Shown here: positions 56,401-64,000 of the stretch, in pieces | Layout of the letters: each line of letters opens with the position of its first letter | Position numbering within the stretch: position 1 is the first letter of the stretch | Assembly: GCA_001599815.1 (NCBI GenBank) | Contig: BCIA01000005.1 | Span: 661,088 to 725,087 of the forward strand | Length of the DNA stretch: 64,000 nt | Reading direction: 5' to 3' | DNA from: Furcasterigmium furcatum | Taxonomy: Eukaryota; Ascomycota; Sordariomycetes; Glomerellales; Plectosphaerellaceae | The notes under the pieces: model-generated | Told to the model about the DNA's origin: nothing | Databases searched by the model: none | Seen by the model: only the letters and a program-made list of their open reading frames with translations | Program-made: the position numbers and the translations under genes

Positions 56401-56920
56401 GCGATTTGAAGGACTTTGAACGTCCAGACTGCGAGAGGGCGGCAGAGGAGCGGGTTCGAGAGAGGTCGTAGAGGGTATCGATGGAAGTGGTGAGGTCTCG
56501 GATCAGATCTTCAAAGCGGCCCTTGTCCCAGACCACGACAGGGAACTTGCGGTCGCCGGTCGACTTCTCGGATCGGGCACCACCACCCACCAGGCCCTTG
56601 GAACTCTGCCATAACGGTTCGGCCTCCGCCAAGATGTCCCTGATAGTAGAAAGGATGCTCCCGACGATCTCACTGAGACCTGCCTGGGAGAGAGACTCGT
56701 CAATTTCTGCGGTCTGCGTCGGGTCAGACCATTCAAGGCCCCAGCTAACAAAGCGGTCCTTCTGGATGCGCAGCTTGCGGTGGAGGGCCTTGACATCAGG
56801 GTCCTCGGCATGCTGGACGGACTGAGAGACAAAATCAGAGGACTTCTTTGTGTCGTTGTAGAGGCGACTCAGGCGGTGCTGAAAGGGGAGCTGGAAGCCC
56901 CCGGTTGGCAGGCCTTCCAT
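53432..56920 (-). CDS. HeLo-like / pseudokinase / trypsin-like protease fusion
   Basis: An intronless protein of 1162 residues. Residues 1-200 are helical and resemble the HeLo-type cell-death/signalling domain (RLSRLYNDTKKSSDFVSQS, ALHRKLRIQKDRFVSWGLEW). Residues about 250-570 look like a degenerate protein kinase: the catalytic loop reads HARGVTHGNLIDHNV (HGN in place of HRD) and the metal-binding position ISSFDLF in place of DFG, so it is probably inactive. After a Pro-rich linker, residues about 660-1110 form a chymotrypsin-fold domain: GGLVIVDEKPYGMTVHHML with the candidate His near 784, and IPGDSGAWV with the nucleophile Ser near 1055, interrupted by a long acidic insert (SDSDSDGFSETD and similar). 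Function is inferred only: a protease output controlled by a pseudokinase and a HeLo-like domain. It is convergent with the CCDC25 gene, 160 bases away. Confidence 0.75.
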   Translation of the reverse strand: MEGLPTGGFQLPFQHRLSRLYNDTKKSSDFVSQSVQHAEDPDVKALHRKLRIQKDRFVSWGLEWSDPTQTAEIDESLSQAGLSEIVGSILSTIRDILAEAEPLWQSSKGLVGGGARSEKSTGDRKFPVVVWDKGRFEDLIRDLTTSIDTLYDLSRTRSSAALSQSGRSKSFKSPPPLEESRSFESTRIQTPQQIDPSTLTSLRSMGTEPTNVDLISASRDVIFMNKQAWTNLVQRIGRQTWAPLLLEFAQFDPIYSTTGITPPMTRFERLSAGLHEDSRRSPGTWIGLPRLLGYFEDFEHSRLGLVYQFPPNFNAVSFKNNAQKATNNLCTLGDLLNRPDFEPRLEAKFRLANNLANTVFDLHARGVTHGNLIDHNVSFSNTASTEVTGTPTSEVDIRRPLISSFDLFPGLGSENAQHPFLALYRHPLDPRTVPGGPISDETDTRILDLYSLAMVLVSIGLWTKLENLVPDPTSPSIPESILEQLAIRCGTLYMKAVQACWDAVDQELAGKSSGEALLSSVQTRASRYLEACCILDGVSGLDERLSQDLGDASIVPKARAPPAPAAAAPEPAFESPDIKPITPPATRSLDVKDATLFRTETDVTPQITTDAPSKSSNKTRLYPHIPIPPELIEQWNEIIMPQVNQALRHFYRKHPETVEISLQPVGPSPQKARPTVLVVCTSVGKVKAILMRKLGVFFDAGSDFSLKVCKGQVLRSRKQSGGNRRSNATPGEGSDLPPKAANPDWQERPHNGASIGAWIGDRHLPPVSFGGLVIVDEKPYGMTVHHMLDDQEQMQGSAKEPEPTMRSMARPDDSALQAFYADSTDYTSGSEDFSAEFSDSDSDGFSETDITSDLSDDESEDGDFQEPGDIPGIEPGLGEGYIVTQPAMDDVDEDFYPSVETADEDHLATFGLGEIYASSGIRRREQNGLVHEIDWALFEFQDHRLPDDNSIPQPRPASTSPRQAAAAKLHPDDGADLHPTSVAPSSDFPGMQVQCIARTSGLQTGQILPARASIKIFGRASPSDTWVVSSHPSLPGAVRGEGDAKMLPMGIPGDSGAWVVERGRGRVCGHVLAWSDRKRVAYICPMDVLLKDISETLEADVRLPGGEAASATCRVRGSSAVEELGSSPMMYPADEDKWDHPLAGRMESLDLGGGDRAFGTCR

Positions 56921-58080
56921 GTTGCGGGCCGGAGTCGTATCGAGGGCTAGATTAGTATCAGAGCGGGCAGGAGAGGGAGTGCCCTTGGAGGCGATGAGGT
57001 TGCTATGTCGACGGAGAGGGCCTCATGCGGTGTTTGAGCAGATATCAAGAAGTCGGGTTGCCGAAGGCATATCTTGGGCAAAGGAGCGGCGCCAAGGCAG
57101 GGGATGATGGGACTGCCGCCAGATATCTAGAATTCGATGATGCGGGTGAGTGCGGCGATGAAGTTCGAGTACGGGTATATGAGTGAGACCGCGTCGTTGA
57201 TGATGAGAGTGCCGAGAGCGAGTTCGAGCCAGAGTTTGGTCAAACGGCGGAAAGACGAGACATGTTGGATATGATGTTGGACTGTAATTCTGATGCCTGC
57301 GCAAGCTCCACTGACCGAGATGCTGGGGCCTTGCGCCTGGGCTGCGAGTCGTCGATGTTGTCTGGGTGGGTGGTGACAAGGAGGAGGGTCGCCGCCGAAC
57401 CCCTCGTCCTTGCGGCTCCGGTCCCCAAAGCTGCTGCCTGCTGCTCTGGAAGGTCTGGAACTCCGGGAGCCTCCCTGATTGGCCCGAATGCGGCAGCCTG
57501 CAGGAGTGGAGCGGCCTCATCTGCGTATTATTGGCCCCGGGAGTGGGGAAAGTCACATGACCTCAGTCCTTTTTGGTGCAGGTACAGGCTGGAGAGATGA
57601 GAGTGAATGAATTGGATCCTCTTCTTCATCCTCACGATGAAGTGTCACCAATTCCTCGCGCGCGCATTCCGCCAACTCCTGCAACATGAATGCGATGGGG
57701 CGTGAACAGACAGAAGACCCTCGTAAAGTGGCATCAACACATTTCAAATGTCCCTGTCTTACATCGGCCACACATGCTGCTCCCTATTATCGGCGGGTGC
57801 CTGGTGCCTAGCCAGTGGCACAGTCTGTCTGACCCCTGAAGCAACCCGAGAGCAACCCGAGGGTGTTCGTTCGTCTCTCTGTCTTGCCACTGGCACCAAC
57901 CGGACTCGTCATCAGACTGGTCATCCGCTTGAGCAATATTAGGCCTCCAATTCGGAGGTGCTGTTCATGACACGAAATTAGTGCCTTCTTGAATTGCCAA
58001 CGAACCACGAAGCCCCAAGGATGTCCTCTCGGATGCCCCCCACGATATTTCCTTGGATGATGTCCCTCGCATGGTGCCCC
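56921..58080. other. gene-poor interval, 1.2 kb
   Basis: Upstream of the protease fusion and downstream of the HET gene. There are no supported genes. Confidence 0.45.
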
Positions 58081-60401
58081 TCAAATGATTTTTATCAGGT
58101 AACGGCCGTCCCGAGACTCGATCGCTGGCGGCGGCGGTCGGTCAGCCTGGTGGAAGAACCGCATGACGTTCTCTGCAGCCAACTCGCTATCGTCGGGATC
58201 GACCTGCTCCCATGCCATTCCAATGCGCCTATACGTGCAGAACACCTCGTCGACGAGTTCCAACAGCATGATGAAAATATACACTCTCTCCGGGTTGTCC
58301 GCATCGAGCTGCCTCGTGATGGGCATGCCGAACAGAGCGGTTTCCGCCCTTAGCTGCTCAAAGATGAAGGGTGTAATGAGGCGGTCGAGCCAGACCCGGC
58401 AAGGGCGCCTCTTGGTGCCGAGATCGGTGTGGGGGCTGAGGAATACTGTATCAACGAACAGCCCTCCCCACACGGTCACGGGGCTCAGGGTGCACCACAT
58501 CGTCACCCAGCAAGCGGCGTCCTTGTTCTTGTCGTCTGCCCTGAAGTCCCTGATGTTGGCAAGCGTGCGGCCGGGCTGCAGAGGGTTGGTGGTGACGATG
58601 CCGTCGACGGAGGCCCAAGACCACGTTGGCGCTCGATACTGCGCGGGCAGGGGGTGGCTGGCCGGCCGTGGCTGGGACACGTGCCAGCCCAGGTCACAGA
58701 CGAGCCTGCTCTTCCAAAGCCCAACACACATTCGTCCTTGAAGAGCATCGAGACTCGCTCGGTGAGGACCGAGAATGCAACGAATTTGTCTTCTGGAAAC
58801 GACAGGTCCGAGGCCGTATACGCCCCGACCAGGCGTGACCACAGCAGTTCCCTTGCCATCGCCGGGCAGCCTGCTTCGTTTGTTGCTTTTGTCACGCGGG
58901 CGTTCCTGGACACTCGCAGTATGCCGAACTCGTTTTCACCGGGCTCTGAGTAACCGCGAGGATAGAGTTCCATCGCGTCCTTCCACTTGCATTCCCAGTA
59001 AACCTGACGCTTGCCGAAGTAGAGGATTCTTGGCGACAGGATGCGTTCTTGGAGAACCCAGGCTCTGGTGTTGATGGGAGCAAAGGTCACTTCCGCATCC
59101 CAGCACTTCTCCCCCGCATGACATAACCAGGGCCGGCTGTGGTCAATATCGGGAGGCGGAGGGTCGTCTGTTGTCGCACGGCGGCGGGGTTTTCGGTTGA
59201 AGACAGTTGGCATCTGTAGAGAAGCCGGCCGGTGACTGGTGAACATGGAATGATGGGCATCCGGCGCATCCAAGGCAGATATATTGCAGTGCGCCATGCC
59301 GTAAACCCTGGACATCTGGGTCGATTCGCGACTCCAATCTTTCATGTCATCACCCTCTTGGATGATGCAGAGCGAATCTATCCAGACGAGGGAAACTCCC
59401 AAGGCGGAGGCGACATGCAGAGCGTCTCGGTAGAGGATGGGCAGCTCCGAAATGGGCGAGATGCTTCGAAACCGACTGTAGTTCTCCATCGTGAGCTTGG
59501 TCGCTTCAACCTTGCCCCAGCAGTGGCTCAGCGTGATATAAGGCAGATTCGCATCGATCTCGCCGGAATGGACGATGCTCCACATATCCGCGTTCGTCTG
59601 GATGAGGCGCGTGGGCTGCCAGGGCGGGATGCCCGGGTCGCGTTTGCAGCACGAGTGGTTCTCGAGGCAGTCCCGGGTCCATGTTCGGGCGAGTTCCAGC
59701 GTCTCGTGCGACATTGTACTCTGGGGTAGCGGCCGCATCGCGGCCAGCCCCTTCAGCCTCTTATTACCTGCAAGGTTCAGTATACTTTCTGCCTTGGAAG
59801 GGCTGTCTGCTAGGCACATAGGCACACCTTTTACCTCTTGACAAAGTTCAAAATCGACCGATCCGCGTGGGCGCCGCCATTCTCTCTCACCCAGGTCGAA
59901 TTCAACCGAAACGGAGAATGATGGTCTAAAAGTCTCTCGTCAAATTTGGCACTCTCACGGCCAAGTATGTGCGTCTTACACGTCTGGAGGACCTTCCATC
60001 ACGAGGATGAATGTAGTGATCTACACCAATATCAATCACACATTGTCAACGCGCGTGGCCGGCCATGGTGTTTTCTCCCTGGCGGGCGAACCCGGACAGA
60101 AACTGACGGCATCCTCGTCGGACTCGGATCCCGGGGGTGGGTTTTCCGTGTCCGTGTCAACCTCCGCCGCCGGTGAAGCTAGGAGGGTGACGGCGTCCCG
60201 GGCTTCGGCGTCCAGTTTGTCCCATAGTTGTGCACAGACATAGCACCCAAGTGCTGCGGACCGTATCAAGCCGCTATAGTCGAAGTGGTGCCAACCCTGG
60301 TAAACAAAGCCCGTGGTCTGGGTCGTATTGATGCCCTGGTTGAATGCATTGGTACAAACTGTGCACAACATTTCCGCGGCGCCGTTGTTGATGAGTGACA
60401 T
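58081..60401 (-). pseudogene. HET-domain (heterokaryon incompatibility) gene with frameshift
   Basis: Exon 1 (60401-60042) encodes a Cys-pair N-terminus (MLCTVCTNAF, SAALGCYVCAQLW). After a 108-nt intron (acceptor near 59934, least certain junction) the frame continues from 59933 with the HET domain: LPYITLSHCWG, LPILYRDALHVASALGVSLV, WIDSLCIIQEGDD, then NTRAWVLQERILSPRILYFG. This frame holds to KDECVLG at about 58720. The family-expected continuation (LWKSRLVCDLGWHVSQ, YRAPTWSWASVDG and the rest) lies in a different frame and runs to a stop at 58081. No GT-AG intron can join them. The break sits in a TGTGTGTT run, consistent with slippage or a sequencing error. As read, the first frame terminates at 58503. 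HET proteins trigger incompatibility cell death, so loss-of-function alleles are common. A possible 60-nt intron at 59769-59828 keeps frame and was not assumed. Confidence 0.75.
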
Positions 60402-60838
60402 TCAGTTTGGGCCTCACCCGACCAACGGTGTCTGATCAACCCCTCCGTCGCGCTGACTAAGTCAACAACCTGGAAGTGAGGCGACGACTCCCGTCGTGTG
60501 AAGTTCCCAGTACTCAGTAGTAAATACCTAGGTAAGCAGTACTAGGTGCCTATTTGACCCTGATGTCCCCTCAAAAGGGGGTGCACTACGCTAGGTATAA
60601 ATCGCTTCCATCTCAGCGACGAGACTTGATGGTGGGCCTCAGAGGCCATACGTCGTCAAATATAGACCTGATCCCCTGTCTCTGACCCCTGTCGTGAGAA
60701 CTGATACCGCCGAGTCCTCGGCCGCCCCCTGATTTCGCCTAATGTATATACCCGTCCCCTCGTAAATGAGCCGTGAGCTCATCCATCTGATGTCTCCTCC
60801 TCCTGTTCACCGATCTGGATCACCATCTCCTCGCCATA
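60402..60838. other. divergent spacer between HET and GH76 genes
   Basis: Repeated TAGGTA-like words near 60528-60600 and TGTATATAC at 60742 on the GH76 side (about 95 bases before its ATG). No gene is seen. Confidence 0.4.
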
Positions 60839-62398
60839 ATGGCGCGCCACTCGTTCACGGGGATTCTCCCCTCCACGCTCCTTTTGCTGGTCGGCGGCAG
60901 CACCCAGGTGGCCTCGGCCCAGCAGCCCTACAACATCGATGGGCGTGCCGGGATCCTTGACTCGGCGCGCACGCTCGCGCTCGACCTCATGAGCTCCTAC
61001 ACCGGCAACGAGCCCGGAGGCATCCCGGGTCTCCTGCCCGAGCCCGACTACCTCTGGTACGAGGGGGGGCTTCTCATGGGCGCGATGGTCGACTACTGGC
61101 ACTACACCGGCGATGAGACCTACAACGACGTCGTCGCCCAGGGAATGCTGCATCAGGTCGGCGAGAACGGAAATTTCATGCCGGTCAACCAGACGGCCTC
61201 CATGGCAAACGATGACCAGTGCTACTGGGCGCTGTCTGCCATGCTTGCTGCCGAGAGCGGCTTCGAAGAGCCGTCGGGCGGACCTGAGTGGCTCACCCTC
61301 GCCGAGAATGTCTTTGACAACCTGGCAGTGAGGTTCGACATCGAGACCGGGGGCGCCTGCGGCGGCGGCCTGAGATGGACGATCTTTCCGACGACAAATG
61401 GCTACGAATACAAGAGCAGTAAGTCGAGACGCGAAGCCATGGATCTCGCTAGGTGAGGTGCTGATGAAGCGAACCTGCAGCCGCGTCGAATGCGTGCTTC
61501 CTCGACCTCGGTGCTCGCCTTGCCAGGTTCACCGGCAACGGGACATATGCCACATACGTCGAAAAGGCATGGGACTGGCTCTCGGACATCGACCTCATCG
61601 ACGAGCTCGACTGGCGCGTCTATGACGGTGCCCAGTCCGAAACTAATTGCAGCAGGCCTGTCAAGGTCACATGGTCCTCAAACATCGGCCTACTTACCCA
61701 CGCGTCCGCGTTCATGTACAACTACGTATGTTTCTGCGCTGCAGCATCGAGAACCGCGAGGTTGTGCCGGGATCACTGACACGAGACAGACGAACGGGTC
61801 CGAAGTCTGGGCCCAGCGCGTTGAAGGGCTCTCCGAAACCATCCTCGACGAATTCTTCGACAACGGAGCCCTTTACGAGCTTGCTTGCGAGCCCAGGGCT
61901 GGAAGCTGTCCATCCGAGGTCAACTTCTACAAGGGCCTGGTTCACCGCTGGCTCGCCGGCACCGCGCAGCTTGCCCCCTTCACCGCGGACGGTATTCTGC
62001 CCAAGCTAGCAACCTCGGCGCAGGCCGCCATCGACCAATGCACAGGCGGCAGCAACGGGCGTCAGTGCGGTTTCTCCTGGACAGGAAGGCGGATCACCCC
62101 AGTCGAAGACGACACGAGCAGTAGCGTTGGGGACCAGCTGAGTGTGCTGTCCGCTGTCTTCAGCCTCCTTGTTGGAGAAGCCGACGCCCCTATCCAGCCA
62201 CCGAGGGACCGCCCGTTGTCTGGCGCAGGAGACGACGAGTCAGAGAACGAAACGGCCGATGAGACGGAGGAGTCTGGTGGTGGCTCGCCTGAAGAATCGG
62301 CGACTGCCCCCGAGGGAGGCTCAAAGGCCAGCGTGATAGAGGTGAGCATCGTGGGAGTCGTCGCCGCCTTTGGGTCCTGGATACTTCTGAGTATTTGA
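60839..62398 (+). CDS. GPI-anchored mannan endo-1,6-alpha-mannosidase, GH76 (DCW1/DFG5 family)
   Basis: Exons 60839-61418, 61481-61725 and 61790-62398 give 477 residues. It is a cell-wall enzyme thought to cross-link GPI proteins into wall glucan by acting on alpha-1,6-mannose. A signal peptide is evident (LPSTLLLLVGGSTQVASA, cleavage near residue 27). The (alpha/alpha)6 catalytic domain has the paired aspartates of GH76 in MANDDQCYWALSAM, with LWYEGGLLMGAMVDYWHYTG before it and FYKGLVHRWLAG near the end. An acidic Ser/Thr/Glu-rich spacer and a C-terminal hydrophobic segment (VSIVGVVAAFGSWILLSI) without a basic tail indicate GPI attachment. The usual fungal DCW1 length is about 450. Both introns restore conserved blocks. 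Confidence 0.92.
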
Positions 62399-62505
62399 TG
62401 GGAGCTGAGATTTACTTAATACATGCTATCGCCACACGATCTCATCGCCCTCCTTTCGTGTCCGGCCCATGGGGTTCATCGGACGATCTGAACATCTCCG
62501 TGGCA

Positions 62506-63529
62506 TCACTTGGGTTGCCCCCATATGTCCTCGTCTCCCAGCCATGCCCAGGCCAGATTATCCCCACTCGCCGCATTGCTCGTGATCAATCCCCTCCCAG
62601 GGCTCGGATCAGGACCAGGGTCGTTCAACGCCCCCACGACCCTCGTGTGATCCTTGCCAACCTCCAGCACCGTCCCGCCGACGAGGTCCTCCTCCTCCAC
62701 CAGCCTCAGCATGGCCTCCGCCACCTCCTGCGGCGTCACCCACCCGTCCACCTCCTCGTTCACGTTCTCCAGCTTCTCAGGGTTCTCCGTCCACAGCGGC
62801 GTCCGCACGATCCCCGGCGCCACGGCGTTCACCCGGACGCCCTTCTCCCCCTCCAGCGGCGCGAGACACCTCACGAACCCCGAAATCGCAAACTTCGACG
62901 CCCCGTACAACGGCGCCCGGAACACCCCGAGCTGCCCCGCGATCGAGGAGACATGCACGACCCTCTTCGGGTTCGCCAGCGACGCCGGCTCGGGCGCCGC
63001 AACGCCCGAACCCGGAACGGGCCTGGGATGCATCCAGTGCGACAGCGCCAGCTGCGTCGCCCGGATAGGATGCGTCAGGTTGACATCGAGCAGCGCGTAG
63101 CGCCCCCCGTCCGGCCCGTCCCTGCTCTCCGCCGACCCCGGCGGGAGCCAGAAGTTCGACCAGTGCGGCTCGTAGACCCCGGCGCCGGGGCAGACGACGT
63201 CGAAGCCGCCGAACTCCTCCAGCGCGACGCGGAACATGTTCGCGAGCGCCGGCCACGACGTGACGTCCGTCTCGACGAAGACGGCCCGCGGCGAGGCGGA
63301 CTTGTCCCCGTGGCGGGATACAACGTCCGACGCCTCCGGCCTGAGCGCGAGGTCTGCGAAGACGACGTTGCAGCCCCGCGAGAGAAGGAGCTCCGCGAAC
63401 GCGAGGTTGATTCCTGGTAAATGGTCAGCTTCGTGCTTGCACTGCTAGGCTACGGGGTACCGGACCGGAACCGGCGCCGGTCACGATGGCGGATTTGCCA
63501 GATACGGAAAAGGGGGCGGATGCTGGCAT
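62506..63529 (-). CDS. short-chain dehydrogenase/reductase (15-hydroxyprostaglandin-dehydrogenase-like)
   Basis: Exons 63529-63466 and 63413-62506 (minus strand) give 323 residues. It is a classical Rossmann SDR. The cofactor loop TGAGSGINLAF is rebuilt across a 52-nt intron with a weak GTCCGG donor but a good GCTGACC branch site. An acidic residue follows strand beta-2 (VVFADLALRPE), favouring NAD. The NNAG position reads CPGAGVYEPHW. Catalytic Ser/Tyr/Lys lie in VVHVSSIAGQLG and APLYGASKFAISG. The substrate is unknown; fungal members of this clade oxidise varied secondary alcohols. The start MPASAPFS was chosen as the only Met opening the strand beta-1 segment. Confidence 0.88.
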
Positions 63530-64000
63530 GGCTAATTCGGGGAGGCTATCTTGCTGAACAAGACGAAAGAGATCTCGATGCCCTATGGATAGTGTCCGGG
63601 ACGTCGTGGTATTTCAGGTCGTTCGGGTCTCGCTGCATCAAGAACCGCGGCGGCAACGAGGGCTTGGCCGGTGGTCGAGGCCCGGGACAAGACCCCGCAA
63701 CAACCCCGCGAAGCCCCTCCTCCGAGTCGTCATCCCACTCTCACTCGCCGTGTCGAGGGTTCTGTGGCGGCTGACCTCGCCTCGTTTTAACCCGGCAGGC
63801 CACCGAGGCGCGCGGGGGCCAAGACGGACGGCCCAGTAGACGCCCGAATCACGGTATGAGGAGAGGAGAACCAAGTAGTAGGTACATGTCATCTGTTGTA
63901 TTCTCGTTGCGTCGTGTTCCCCCACTACTACATTGAAATCGCGGCAAAGGCAGTAAAACAAAAACGAACGCCTGCTGTGTCCCGTCCCATGCCCACGCAT
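63530..64000. other. right-edge interval
   Basis: Promoter side of the SDR gene up to the window end. No supported gene is seen. Confidence 0.4.

Noticed and set aside
58503..58735. Explaining the HET frame change by an intron
   Set aside because: No donor/acceptor pair of plausible length joins the two frames without deleting conserved HET sequence.
62395..63420. Plus-strand frame (341 codons) over the SDR gene
   Set aside because: Arg/Pro-rich translation without domains; the minus strand carries an intact SDR fold.

Overview
This window is nuclear DNA of a filamentous ascomycete (Pezizomycotina, most likely Sordariomycetes). The genes are GC-rich and mostly cut by short introns of 46-78 nt with fungal GTNNGT donors and CTNAC branch sites. 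The gene families are typically fungal: DUF3425 bZIP, HET, NACHT-WD40 NLR, DCW1/DFG5-type GH76, a DHN-melanin reductase and a Dal5-type permease. The species cannot be named from the sequence alone. Exon joins were worked out by hand; for each spliced model the exon lengths sum to a whole number of codons.

Layout. 0-5.4 kb: a double-chromodomain/AT-hook protein, a cytochrome P450 and a Dal5-family MFS permease. 8-19 kb is mostly housekeeping: a DUF7053 polyQ protein, a small membrane protein, the ankyrin-DHHC palmitoyltransferase AKR1, SRP receptor beta, cystathionine beta-synthase and an FMN-dependent 2-hydroxyacid oxidase. 21-31 kb: a DUR3-type urea symporter, an MFS sugar transporter and a bZIP/DUF3425 regulator, separated by gene-free stretches of 0.5-2.6 kb. 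31-37.5 kb: a second P450, then a zinc alcohol dehydrogenase and an aldehyde dehydrogenase transcribed divergently from a shared promoter. This looks like a hydroxylation-oxidation module. 38.5 kb: a secreted alginate-lyase-family protein.

40-60 kb is rich in self/non-self recognition and cell-death genes. The highlight is a head-to-head pair. One gene encodes a nucleoside-phosphorylase-fold protein whose C-terminal region carries a glycine/asparagine-rich motif. The other encodes a NACHT-WD40 NLR whose first exon encodes a matching N-terminal motif (9 of 17 positions identical). This is the architecture of fungal amyloid-signalling NLR/effector pairs. Further on are a 1162-residue HeLo-like/pseudokinase/trypsin-like protease fusion and a frameshifted HET gene. 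Between them lie a cysteine-rich single-pass surface protein, a trihydroxynaphthalene (melanin) reductase, a two-TM disordered protein and a CCDC25/Jlp2 orthologue that appears to need a one-nucleotide exon.

60.8-63.5 kb: a GPI-type GH76 cell-wall mannosidase and a short-chain dehydrogenase. I see no tRNA, rRNA, CRISPR array or recognisable transposon.
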